Assembly: GCF_001544135.1 (NCBI RefSeq)
Contig: NZ_BCPV01000016.1
Span: 1 to 64,000, forward strand
Source: Geobacillus zalihae NBRC 101842
GTDB lineage: Bacteria > Bacillota > Bacilli > Bacillales > Anoxybacillaceae
Reading direction: 5' to 3'
DNA: 64,000 bases
The notes beneath the pieces were generated by a model. It saw nothing but the letters and a program-made list of their open reading frames with translations, ran no database searches and was not told where the DNA came from. How positions within the stretch are numbered: the first letter of the stretch is position 1; each line of letters starts with the position of its first letter. Below, one piece after another: positions 1 to 8,088 of the stretch. The position numbers and the translations under genes are program-made.

Positions 1-69
1 CTTTGCGCTGCCTCCTTTCCGATCATTTACTCCTTCCTTATTTTCCCCGTTTTTTGGACATCTTTGCAT

Positions 70-108
70 AAAAAATGAGGAAACCCGCAAAACAATCGTG
101 TTTCCTCA
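70..108 (-). terminator. Rho-independent terminator of the DUF1992 gene
   Basis: A 9-bp stem (TGAGGAAAC at 76-84 with GTTTCCTCA at 100-108) is followed on the minus strand by a T-run (the A-run at 70-75). It sits just downstream of the leftward gene ending at 126. Confidence 0.75.
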
Positions 109-125
109 AGATATGAAGGAATCGT

Positions 126-497
126 CTAGCGAAATTTCTCTTCAATGCGCCGCCCGTAGTCGCGCAATGCCTTCGAGTTTGTCTGCCCCCGTTTCTTCAT
201 CAGTTCCGCAAACCGAAGCTGTTTTTCCGTCCGCTTTTTCTCCAGCTCCCGTTTTTCCTCATCATCCTCGCAGCAACGAAGCAAGTCCTCGAGCGTCAAA
301 AGTTCTTTGCGCAACTCCGCTTCTTCCCTCACATAGCCGGCGTTTTTCAGCAACAAATACCCGAGCCGCAGCTCCTCTGGAATGCGGGAAAGGTCTTCAA
401 TCTCAAGCGGTTTGCCGAAGCCGGGCAAGTTGTCGAACTCGCCGTTTTTCATCGCCTCGCGAATTTTCTCCTCGGCGATGCGCCAAAATCCGTCCAT
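126..497 (-). CDS. DUF1992 (DnaJ-homologue subfamily C28-like) protein
   Basis: This 123-residue soluble protein opens with the DUF1992 signature: a helical start (FWRIAEEKIREA) followed by the GEFDNLPGFGKPL motif. Its charged second half is predicted to be coiled coil. The domain is widespread in bacteria and occurs at the C-terminus of eukaryotic DNAJC28 proteins; its molecular role is unknown. The ATG lies one base after the stop of the upstream GGDEF/EAL gene, so the two are almost certainly co-transcribed and perhaps translationally coupled. A terminator follows. Family assignment is firm; function is not inferred. Confidence 0.85.
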   Translation of the reverse strand: MDGFWRIAEEKIREAMKNGEFDNLPGFGKPLEIEDLSRIPEELRLGYLLLKNAGYVREEAELRKELLTLEDLLRCCEDDEEKRELEKKRTEKQLRFAELMKKRGQTNSKALRDYGRRIEEKFR

Positions 498-498
498 G

Positions 499-2952
499 TT
501 ACCTCAGCTCCTGCGCCTGCCGCCTCACGCGCTGCTCGTTTAAGAACCGGACGAGCTCGTCATACGGAAGCGGCGGGGAAAAATAATAGCCTTGCGCCTC
601 ATCGCACCGTTTTCCTTGCAAATAAGCCGCTTCGGTCTCCGTTTCGACCCCTTCAGCCAGCACCTTTACACCTATATTATGCCCGAGTCGGATGATCGCC
701 GGCAAGATGACATCTTTTTTTCCTTGAATATGCTGAACAAACGAACGGTCGATCTTCAGCCGATCGATCGGCAAATCCGTCAAGTAGCTGAGCGAACTGT
801 AACCAGTGCCGAAATCATCCATGCTGATCGTCACACCAAGCCCCTTCAGCTTTGACAAAATATCGAGCGCACGCTCCGTATCCATTGTCATTCGTTCCGT
901 AATTTCCAGATCTAAATGGTGCGGCGGCAGCCCGGTGTCGGCGAGCAGGCCGGCGAGCTTATCCACAAATCGGCGGCTTTCAAACTCGTATGGCGACAAA
1001 TTTACCGAGACAGACAAGTGCGGAAACCGGTCAAGCAGCTGTTTTGTTTGCCGGCAAGCCGTGCGGATGACCCATTCATTGATCGGAATGATCATGCCGG
1101 TCTGTTCGGCAACCGGGATAAACAATGACGGCGAAACCATCCCTTTTTCCGGATGGCGCCAGCGAATCAACGCCTCCATGCCGATCACTTGCCGGTCGTG
1201 AAGCCGAATTTGCGGCTGATAGTACAATTCAAATTCCTCATGTTCAAGCGCACGCCGCAAGTCGCGTTCCATCGCCATCTTTTCATTGAGACGAATCGCC
1301 ATCGGCTCCGTGAAAAAGAGAAAATCGCTCGCCGCTTTTTTTCGCGCCTCGTAGCGGGCAATATCCGCCTTGCGAATCAACGTTTTTGCATCCTCCCCAT
1401 CTTTTGGGTAGACGCTGATGCCGATGTTCACGGTCACATATAGCTCAAGGCCGTTGACAACGATCGGTTCGTCAGCAGCTTCAATCAACCGTTTCGCTGC
1501 TTCCTCCGCTTTTTCATTGGCGCTATCCGGCAGCACAGCGATAAATTCATTTCCGCTCCAACGTCCAACCATAATTCCTTTCTGTTCTCGCCAAAGGCGG
1601 GCCAGCTGGAGCAAGACCTCATCTCCAACAGCATAGCCGTAAAAATCGTTGATCGTCTTAATGCCGCTCACTTCCAAAAACATGACAGCCGCTTCTTGGC
1701 CATTCCGTTTAGCGCCGGCGAGGCATTGTTCGATCTGTTTATACATCGCTTCCTTGTTCGGGAGACCGGTCAGTTCATCATGGCTGGCAAAGTATTGCAG
1801 CCGCCTTTCGTTTTGCTTCTGCTCGGTCAAGTCGCGGACGGCAGCAACCATCACATTTTGCCATTCGTAATCGTAACGGCGCTGCAACACTTCCGCCGGA
1901 AACACCGTTCCATCCTTTCGGCGCAGTTCGATTTCAAACCGCTTGCGCTCCCCATCCGAGCGAGCTTCTGTCATCGACCCTTGAACTACAAGATCATCTA
2001 CAGGCAAATGAACCAATTCACTTTCTGTATAACCAAGCAAGCGACACGCCGCCTCATTGACTTCGATAATTTTGCCGCCCGCATAGACGATCAAGCCTTC
2101 CGTCGTCATTTCCGCCAGCCTCCGCAGTCGATGCTCGTTGGATGCGAGCGTTTTTTTATAGACAGCCAACGCCTTCCGTTCCATTTGTTGATGCAAAGCG
2201 AGCAAATAGGCAACCGCTGACGCCAAAAACATGGCCATCATCGTCCACAGGGCCTTTTTCCGTCCTCGTTGCAAATGTTGCTCATACGTTTTGGCATCAA
2301 AATCGATGCCAACAACCGCATCCACTGTCCCGTCCGATTGACGAATCGGCATAAACGCGCTGATGCTCCTTCCCCATTCATCCGTTGTCGGATGCTGTTC
2401 CATCGCAAACCGGCCGTGGAACGCCTCTTCGATCTCTGGAAAATGGCGGCGGTAAACTGTCCCAGGTGGAACCGCTTGTTCCTTTTCGCCGTCGATGCGG
2501 CCGTTCCGATTGTAGTCAGTCGCTGGCGCTGCCACGAAATATAGCTCACCGTGTTCATTCTTTTTTAACGTATACACGCTCAACACGCGGCCATAATGTT
2601 GCCAACGCTCCAGCACCGCCATCACCGTGTGATACGCAGGCAGATGTTCCGCCCTTTCATCGAGCCGTTCGTGCCCCATGGCGGCCAAATCGCCGGCGAT
2701 CATGCCGGCGATTTGCTTTGTGGCTTCCTCATATTCACGATGTTCTTGTTTTTCAGCATAATGGATATAGATCATCCCTGCCCCTAAAAAAAGCAAGGAA
2801 ACGGTGGCAAACACAACAGTCAGTCTCGGCGCCGCCAGCCATGGGATGCCTCCCCAGTGCCGTTTTGCCATCCAATGGCCGTATACATAGACACCGCCGA
2901 CCGTTAAAAAAAGGCCAAAAATATACAAGATATATTCCAGTTGATTCGACAT
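499..2952 (-). CDS. Membrane PAS-GGDEF-EAL protein, probable c-di-GMP phosphodiesterase
   Basis: This 817-residue protein turns over or senses cyclic di-GMP. Seen in order: two N-terminal membrane segments (about 7-25 and 43-65), an extracytoplasmic Cache-like sensor region (about 66-233), a third membrane helix (about 234-254), a PAS domain (about 275-380), a GGDEF domain and an EAL domain. The GGDEF signature is degenerate (SGNEF, 466-470), so cyclase activity is unlikely. The EAL domain keeps EAL (593-595), the DFGTGYSSLSYL loop and EGVET, as expected for an active phosphodiesterase. From family knowledge, a degenerate GGDEF domain may bind GTP and stimulate the EAL domain; that is inference here. 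It is the first gene of a pair with the DUF1992 gene. Confidence 0.9.
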   Translation of the reverse strand: MSNQLEYILYIFGLFLTVGGVYVYGHWMAKRHWGGIPWLAAPRLTVVFATVSLLFLGAGMIYIHYAEKQEHREYEEATKQIAGMIAGDLAAMGHERLDERAEHLPAYHTVMAVLERWQHYGRVLSVYTLKKNEHGELYFVAAPATDYNRNGRIDGEKEQAVPPGTVYRRHFPEIEEAFHGRFAMEQHPTTDEWGRSISAFMPIRQSDGTVDAVVGIDFDAKTYEQHLQRGRKKALWTMMAMFLASAVAYLLALHQQMERKALAVYKKTLASNEHRLRRLAEMTTEGLIVYAGGKIIEVNEAACRLLGYTESELVHLPVDDLVVQGSMTEARSDGERKRFEIELRRKDGTVFPAEVLQRRYDYEWQNVMVAAVRDLTEQKQNERRLQYFASHDELTGLPNKEAMYKQIEQCLAGAKRNGQEAAVMFLEVSGIKTINDFYGYAVGDEVLLQLARLWREQKGIMVGRWSGNEFIAVLPDSANEKAEEAAKRLIEAADEPIVVNGLELYVTVNIGISVYPKDGEDAKTLIRKADIARYEARKKAASDFLFFTEPMAIRLNEKMAMERDLRRALEHEEFELYYQPQIRLHDRQVIGMEALIRWRHPEKGMVSPSLFIPVAEQTGMIIPINEWVIRTACRQTKQLLDRFPHLSVSVNLSPYEFESRRFVDKLAGLLADTGLPPHHLDLEITERMTMDTERALDILSKLKGLGVTISMDDFGTGYSSLSYLTDLPIDRLKIDRSFVQHIQGKKDVILPAIIRLGHNIGVKVLAEGVETETEAAYLQGKRCDEAQGYYFSPPLPYDELVRFLNEQRVRRQAQELR

Positions 2953-3240
2953 CCTCCATCACCGTCATCGATTCTTCGACGCTTTGCTTTCATTATAAGA
3001 CGACCATTCTTCGCGCTGCCTCCCTCCACCGTTCCTATTTGTTCGACAGCTTACGACATTCATCTACCGGTCATAGGACTCGGGTATGAGACACCGTTTC
3101 CACGCTTACGACCATAAAGCCAGGTCGGCCGAAACGAAAAGATCTATCTATTGGTATAAGCCTTTAGGACGAGGTGCTATATTTGTAACGGCGCTGTAAC
3201 ATTATTTAATCCAACTGTAAAAAACAAGTCTAGTTTCCTC

Positions 3241-3249
3241 TGCTATACT
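3241..3249 (+). promoter_or_regulatory. Extended -10 promoter for the NlpC/P60 gene
   Basis: The 347-base gap between the two flanking genes has no gene. It contains TG at 3241-3242, one base, then TATACT at 3244-3249 (extended -10), without a good -35. The distance to the ATG at 3300 is about 50 bases. Confidence 0.45.
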
Positions 3250-3299
3250 CTAGTTGAGAGACGTCGAATCGGAAAAGATTTTGTCGGGGGTTAGGGGAA

Positions 3300-3752
3300 A
3301 TGAAAAAATGGTATTCTCTCCTGTTCGTATCCATGATCGTTCTATTTTCCTCCTTCTTTGTAAGCACTTCCAGTTCTGACGCAGCCGCCAACAAGACGAG
3401 GCTGATCGCCGAGGCCAAAAAACTGGTCGGCACTCCGTATCGGTATGGTGGCACAACGCCAAAAGGATTTGACTGCTCGGGATTTGTTTACTATACCCAT
3501 AAAAAAGTCGGCGTCACGTTGCCGCGCACGTCCAAAGAAATGTATAAAAAAGGAAAATACGTACATAAATCGAAATTGCAACCAGGGGATTTGGTGTTTT
3601 TTGACACTTCGAAACAGACAAAAGGCATCTCCCACGTTGCCATCTACATTGGGAACAATCAAGTCATTCATGCCGTTTCCCGCGGTGTCAAAATCGACAG
3701 CTTAAACAGCAGCTATTGGAAAACAAGATATGTCGGAGCCAAGCGTCTGTAG
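3300..3752 (+). CDS. Secreted NlpC/P60 (C40) cell-wall peptidase
   Basis: A 150-residue protein with a Sec signal peptide (MKKW, then a hydrophobic core to about residue 22; likely cleavage near DAAA) and a single NlpC/P60 domain. This family hydrolyses gamma-D-Glu-diaminopimelate bonds in peptidoglycan stem peptides outside the cell. The catalytic triad is visible: Cys59 in DCSGFVYY, His112 in SHVAIYIG and His124 in VIHA. There is no SH3 or LysM anchoring domain, so it is a minimal enzyme compared with LytE/LytF. The SD is the G-rich stretch just before the ATG. It appears monocistronic. Confidence 0.9.
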   Translation: MKKWYSLLFVSMIVLFSSFFVSTSSSDAAANKTRLIAEAKKLVGTPYRYGGTTPKGFDCSGFVYYTHKKVGVTLPRTSKEMYKKGKYVHKSKLQPGDLVFFDTSKQTKGISHVAIYIGNNQVIHAVSRGVKIDSLNSSYWKTRYVGAKRL

Positions 3753-3818
3753 CGGTTCATTGCAAAAGCTCTCTGTCATATTAAGCGCGCTTAATAGGCA
3801 GGGGGTTTTTATTATGCC

Positions 3819-3853
3819 AAAAAAAAAAAGCGGCCCTCCGAAACCGAAGGGCC
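3819..3853 (-). terminator. Hairpin with A11/T11 tract, reads as a minus-strand terminator
   Basis: Stem GGCCCT/AGGGCC (3832-3837 with 3848-3853) plus two inner pairs. The 11-base A-run lies on the left (3819-3829), so the T-run follows the hairpin only on the minus strand. No recognised minus-strand gene lies to its right before 4079 except a 34-codon ORF (3955-4059). A 41-codon plus-strand ORF (3814-3939) with a G5 SD spans the hairpin and is probably fortuitous. Confidence 0.5.
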
Positions 3854-3954
3854 CAATATATATTCATAGGGGATCGGGGGAATACTTGGAAAACGTTACG
3901 CTATTATTCATTTCCTCCCTTTTCGTCTTTTATACATGAAAACAAAAAAATTTT

Positions 3955-4059
3955 TTATGATCCCCAGCCGCAACAGCTTCTCCCTCTCGTTTCGACAATG
4001 TGGACATAAAACCGCCGTTCTTGTCGAATGGTATAGATGATGACTGGTTGTCCGTTCAT
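3955..4059 (-). CDS. Possible 34-residue small protein
   Basis: The minus strand holds an ATG ORF of 34 codons with a protein-like composition (MNGQPVIIYTIRQERRFYVH at the start, an RSCCGWGS end). A minus-strand terminator lies about 100 bases downstream, which would fit a short transcript. I see no good ribosome binding site in front of the ATG and do not recognise the sequence, so it may be chance. The 326-base gap around it otherwise holds only the terminator and the MreB leader. Confidence 0.25.
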   Translation of the reverse strand: MNGQPVIIYTIRQERRFYVHIVETRGRSCCGWGS

Positions 4060-4087
4060 CGATTTTTGACAAAGGCAGGTGTTTCCG

Positions 4088-5095
4088 TTGTTCGCTTCCT
4101 CACAGCTGGGCGTTGATTTAGGGACGATGAATGTCAGGCTGTTCAGCCAGACGAAAGGGCTTCTGTTTGACGAACCAGCAACAGTCGCCTATAACCGCCA
4201 GGCGGACAAGCTCATGGCAATCGGCCAAAAGGCAAAACAAATGATCGGCAAAACTCCGCCCCATGTTGAAGTGACGTATCCATTGCGAAACGGCGTGATC
4301 GCTGATTTTGACCGCGCCAAGGCGCTGTTGCAGCAAGTCTTTAAACAATCAAGCAAACAGCTCGGCCTCGCTTTCAAAAAACCAGACGTCGTCATGAGCG
4401 TCCCATTCCACGCCACCTCCGTCGAGCGCCGCTCTTTTTACGAAATCGCCAAACATTGCGGAGCAAAGCATATTCAGTTTATTGAGGAACCCGTCGCAGC
4501 CGCCATCGGCGCAGACTTGCCGGTCAGCGAGCCGGTCGCCAACGTCGTCGTTCATCTTGGAGCCGGCAAAACGGAAGCGGCGATCATCTCGTTGGGCGGC
4601 GTTGTTGCCTGCCGCTCGCTTCGCATCGGCGGCAACCAGCTTGACGAAGACATTATGCAATATGTCCGCCAGCACTACAGTTTGCTAATCGGCGAACAGA
4701 CGGCCGAACAAGTGAAAATCGAAATCGGCAGCGCCCCGGGAACGGTCATGGAGCAGTCGGTGACGATCCATGGCCGCGATTTTGTCACCGGCTTCCTCAA
4801 AGCGGTGTCGTTGAGCCCAACTGAAGTGCAAACGGCCATCAAAGAATCGCTTTGGCAAATCGCCGAAGCCATTCGCGCTGTTCTTGAAGAATGCCCGGCC
4901 GAACTGAGCGGCGACATCATCGACCGCGGCGTCGTGCTCACCGGCGGAGGCGCCTTGCTGCATGGCATCGAGCAATGGCTGAGCACGGAACTGCACGTGC
5001 CCGTGCATGTCGCGCCCAATCCGGCTGAAGCGGTCGCCATCGGCACAGGGAAGGCGCTTCGGGCGATGCCAAAGCGCCTCGATGCAGCGCTGTAG
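4088..5095 (+). CDS. MreB/Mbl-family actin-like protein, divergent paralogue
   Basis: A 335-residue bacterial actin homologue. MreB proteins polymerise under the membrane and guide lateral wall synthesis. Seen: phosphate-1 loop LGVDLGTMNVRLF at the N-terminus, the connecting motif EEPVAAAIGADLP, and the adenosine motif LTGGGALLHGIEQWL. The phosphate-2 loop, normally DIGGGTTE, here reads HLGAGKTE, so the conserved Asp is replaced. The TTG at 4088 is preferred because AAAGGCAGG is correctly spaced from it, whereas a GTG at 4079 overlaps that SD. It is monocistronic and outside the usual mreBCD context, which suggests an MreBH/Mbl-like or specialised paralogue. A strong terminator follows. Confidence 0.85.
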   Translation: MFASSQLGVDLGTMNVRLFSQTKGLLFDEPATVAYNRQADKLMAIGQKAKQMIGKTPPHVEVTYPLRNGVIADFDRAKALLQQVFKQSSKQLGLAFKKPDVVMSVPFHATSVERRSFYEIAKHCGAKHIQFIEEPVAAAIGADLPVSEPVANVVVHLGAGKTEAAIISLGGVVACRSLRIGGNQLDEDIMQYVRQHYSLLIGEQTAEQVKIEIGSAPGTVMEQSVTIHGRDFVTGFLKAVSLSPTEVQTAIKESLWQIAEAIRAVLEECPAELSGDIIDRGVVLTGGGALLHGIEQWLSTELHVPVHVAPNPAEAVAIGTGKALRAMPKRLDAAL

Positions 5096-5130
5096 CTTAT
5101 TTCCAACTCCCAATCATGGAAGCAACTCAA

Positions 5131-5160
5131 AGCCCCCGCGTCATCGCGGGGGTTCTTGTT
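5131..5160 (+). terminator. Terminator of the MreB-like gene
   Basis: Eight-bp GC stem CCCCCGCG/CGCGGGGG (5133-5140 with 5145-5152), 4-base loop, then TTCTTGTT. Confidence 0.85.
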
Positions 5161-5209
5161 AGACCGGCTATGGACATCCCTGGCGCGCAAGAGGCCGCTC
5201 ACTGTGGTG

Positions 5210-6574
5210 TTAGGACGTCTGCCAAATGCGCTCCTCCCCTTGCGCTGCCTGTGCTCCCTCGGCGGCCTCAAGCAGCAAGTCCACAATATGGACGGCGCGG
5301 ACGCTTCCTGACAGCCCGGCCCGTTCAATGCCAAGTTTCATTTGCAGCAAGCAGCCTGGGTTCGCCGTCACGATCGTCGTCGCTTTCGTTTGTTTCGCCA
5401 TTTCCATTTTGTAGTCTAAAATTTGCATTGACATCTCCGGTTCCACAAGGTTGTAAATGCCGGCCGATCCACAGCAGCGGTCAGCATCTTTCATCTCGCG
5501 GAACTCGACGCCGTCAATCGCCCGCAACAAACGGCGCGGGGCTGCCGCTGTTTTCATAACGTTGCGCAAATGGCACGAATCTTGGTAGGTGACCGTTTGC
5601 GGCGCCACGCGGAGCGGCCGTTGATGAAATCCCAGCTCGACAAGCACTTCGGAAATATCTTTCACTTTCGCCGCAAACGCCGCCGCCCGTCCGCGCCATT
5701 CGGGATCGTCTTTTAGCAAATGTTCATATTCCAACAAAAACGCCCCGCAGCCGCCGGCGTTCGTCACAATGTAGTCGACGTCGAGCTGCTCAAAAGCGGC
5801 AATGTTTCGCTTTGCCAGCTCTTTCGCCATCTCCTTCTCCCCGCCATGCCCATGCAATGCTCCGCAGCACCCTTGGGACGGCGGAATGATGACTTCGCAG
5901 CCGGCGAGCTGCAACAGACGCAGCGTCGCATCGTTTGTCACCATAAACATCGTATCCATCAAGCAGCCGGCGAAAAAGGCGACCCGTTTTTTCACCGCAT
6001 CATCTGGGTTGAAGCGATGCGGCCGGTTTTTCATCTCTTTTGCGGTCGGCACGTCCGGCAACACGCGCTCCATTTGCCGGAACGAGGCCGGAAGCAGGCG
6101 AAGCAGCCCGGTTTTGCGGGCAAGCGTCCGCAAGCCGGAGCGCTGATACCAACCGAGAAGCGCCGTCGCCTTCCGCATCCGTTCTTGATGCGGAAACAGT
6201 CCGGCAAACACAAGCTTGCGGATGAGGCGAACCGGAAGCGGCATTTTTTTATGCTGGGCGATAATGTCACGCGCCTCTTCCAACAGATGGCCGTAGCGGA
6301 CGCCGGACGGACAGACTGGTTCGCACGCCCGGCATCCTAAACATAAGTGGAGCGCTCGTTCCACTTCCTCGTCCGGTTCAATCAAACCGTCCACGACCGC
6401 TTTCATCAACGCAATCCGCCCGCGCGGCGATTGGGCTTCTTGCCGCCCCGATTCGATGTACGTCGGACATGATGGCAGGCAAAAGCCACAGCGCATACAG
6501 TTCATCAGTTCATCCTCATCCATCCGTTCTTGAAACGCTTTCTGAATGAGCGCTCGTTCTATCTTCGTTGTCAT
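5210..6574 (-). CDS. glcF: Glycolate/D-lactate oxidase iron-sulfur subunit GlcF
   Basis: A 454-residue Fe-S electron-transfer subunit of a FAD-linked 2-hydroxyacid dehydrogenase. It carries two 4Fe-4S ferredoxin motifs near the N-terminus (CMRCGFCLPSCP, residues 26-37, and CLGCRACEPVCP) and two C-terminal CCG (cysteine-rich) domains (CCGALHGHGG, CCGSAGIYN). It should take electrons from GlcD and pass them to the respiratory chain. The ATG at 6574 overlaps the glcD stop (ATGA), so translation is coupled; longer starts would overlap glcD without an SD. It is the last gene of lldP-glcD-glcF. Whether the substrate is glycolate or D-lactate is open; the lactate permease and lut genes nearby favour lactate. 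Confidence 0.92.
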   Translation of the reverse strand: MTTKIERALIQKAFQERMDEDELMNCMRCGFCLPSCPTYIESGRQEAQSPRGRIALMKAVVDGLIEPDEEVERALHLCLGCRACEPVCPSGVRYGHLLEEARDIIAQHKKMPLPVRLIRKLVFAGLFPHQERMRKATALLGWYQRSGLRTLARKTGLLRLLPASFRQMERVLPDVPTAKEMKNRPHRFNPDDAVKKRVAFFAGCLMDTMFMVTNDATLRLLQLAGCEVIIPPSQGCCGALHGHGGEKEMAKELAKRNIAAFEQLDVDYIVTNAGGCGAFLLEYEHLLKDDPEWRGRAAAFAAKVKDISEVLVELGFHQRPLRVAPQTVTYQDSCHLRNVMKTAAAPRRLLRAIDGVEFREMKDADRCCGSAGIYNLVEPEMSMQILDYKMEMAKQTKATTIVTANPGCLLQMKLGIERAGLSGSVRAVHIVDLLLEAAEGAQAAQGEERIWQTS

Positions 6575-7983
6575 CGTGTCACCACCACCCGTTTTCTCGT
6601 GCTTTTGGCGAACACTTTGCCCGGATTCATAATATTGTTCGGGTCGAGCGCCTGCTTGACCGCTTTCATGGCAGCGATGCCGGCCGGACCGAGCTTCCAT
6701 TCCAAATACGGCGCTTTCATCACCCCGACGCCGTGTTCGCCGGTAATCGTGCCACCCAATTCAATCGCTTTGGCGAAAATTTCTTCAAACGCTCGTTCCA
6801 CCTGCTCCATTTCTTCACGATTGCGGGCGTCGGTCGGACAGGTCGGGTGCAAGTTGCCGTCGCCGGCATGGCCGAACGTACAGATCTTTACTTGATACTT
6901 CTCGGCAATTTCGTTGATCGCTTTGACCATTTTGGCGATTTCCGAGCGCGGCACGGTTGCGTCCTCTAAAATCGTCGTCGGTTTCAAACGCGCCAGCGCC
7001 GACAGCGCCGCCCGCCGCGCCGTCCGCAGCGCCTCTGCTTCTTCCTCCGAGCGGGCGAGCTGAACGGACACCGCCTGCTCGGCCCGGCAAATATCGGCCA
7101 TCTTTTTCATATCGCGCTCTACCACTTCCTTCGGTCCATCCTGCTCAATCAGCAGCACGGCCTTGACATTGGTCGGCAAGCCGATGCGGGCAAAATCTTC
7201 GACCACTTCCAATGTCGGCTGGTCCAAAAACTCGAGCGTCGCTGGAATGATCTTGTTGGCGATGATTTTCGACACCGAACGGGCGGCCGCCTCCAAATCT
7301 TGATAAAGAGCGAGCATCGTCTGCTTCGTCTCTGGCATCGGAATAAGTTTTAACGTCGCTTCGGTGACAATGCCAAGCGTTCCTTCCGATCCGACAAACA
7401 GACGGGTTAAGTCATAGCCAGCTACATCTTTTGCCAGCTTGCCACCGGTGCGGATAACATCGCCGTTCGCTAGGACGACTTCCAACCCGAGCACATAGTC
7501 GCGCGTCACCCCGTATTTCAGACCGCGCAAGCCGCCTGAGTTTTCGCTGATGTTGCCGCCAATCGTTGAAATTTTCATCGACCCCGGGTCCGGCGGATAA
7601 AACAATCCTTTTTCTTCAACGGCTTTCGCCAAATCAAGCGTCACCACTCCCGGCTGAACAGTCGCGGTTAAGTTTTCCTCATCAATTTCCAAAATGCGGT
7701 TCATATGGTTAAACAGAAGAACGATCCCGCCTTCGACCGGACACGTGCCGGCGCAAAGGTTCGTGCCCGACCCGCGCGGCACGATCGGGATGCGATACTC
7801 GTTGCAAATTTTCGCGATTTCCGCCACTTCCTGGGTAGTTCGCGGCGCAATGACCGCATCGGGGAGCGACTGAAACTGCGGCGTGGCATCATACGAATAG
7901 ACGAGCCGCCCCGTTTTCGTGTCATCGTAGTTTTCAGCTCCCACGACTTGAATCAACCGTTTTTTCGCCTCATTTGGAATCAA
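6571..7983 (-). CDS. glcD: FAD-linked 2-hydroxyacid oxidase subunit GlcD
   Basis: A roughly 470-residue FAD-binding oxidoreductase of the GlcD/D-lactate dehydrogenase family. The N-terminal PCMH-type FAD domain has IVPRGSGTNLCAG and GGNISENSGG; the C-terminal oxidase domain ends with the EHGVGVMK histidine motif and the DPNNIMNPGK signature. It oxidises glycolate or D-lactate to the 2-oxoacid. The start is taken as TTG at 7983 because AAAGGGTGAGA is well spaced from it; a GTG at 8001 would include that SD in the coding region. Overlaps glcF by 4 bases. Together with the L-lactate LutABC system across the intergenic region it may let the cell use both lactate enantiomers (inference). Confidence 0.92.
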   Translation of the reverse strand: MIPNEAKKRLIQVVGAENYDDTKTGRLVYSYDATPQFQSLPDAVIAPRTTQEVAEIAKICNEYRIPIVPRGSGTNLCAGTCPVEGGIVLLFNHMNRILEIDEENLTATVQPGVVTLDLAKAVEEKGLFYPPDPGSMKISTIGGNISENSGGLRGLKYGVTRDYVLGLEVVLANGDVIRTGGKLAKDVAGYDLTRLFVGSEGTLGIVTEATLKLIPMPETKQTMLALYQDLEAAARSVSKIIANKIIPATLEFLDQPTLEVVEDFARIGLPTNVKAVLLIEQDGPKEVVERDMKKMADICRAEQAVSVQLARSEEEAEALRTARRAALSALARLKPTTILEDATVPRSEIAKMVKAINEIAEKYQVKICTFGHAGDGNLHPTCPTDARNREEMEQVERAFEEIFAKAIELGGTITGEHGVGVMKAPYLEWKLGPAGIAAMKAVKQALDPNNIMNPGKVFAKSTRKRVVVTR

Positions 7984-8031
7984 TGGTCTCACCCTTTCCA
8001 CATCGTCTGCATTCGTCGACAGTGGAAAAGG

Positions 8032-8068
8032 GGCCGGGCTTGGCGCCCGTTTCCATCCCGGCCAAGCC
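8032..8068 (-). other. Alternative hairpins in the lldP-glcD intergenic mRNA
   Basis: The 105 bases between lldP and glcD contain two mutually exclusive stems: GGCCGGG/CCCGGCC (8032-8038 with 8057-8063) and GGCTTGGC/GCCAAGCC (8037-8044 with 8061-8068). There is no T-run, so this is not an intrinsic terminator; a processing or stability element is possible. Confidence 0.45.
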
Positions 8069-8088
8069 TCGTCCCCCCTTCGTTGCCG

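Noticed and set aside
4675-5334. 219-codon minus-strand ORF
   Set aside because: It is a shadow of the MreB-like gene with low-complexity composition.
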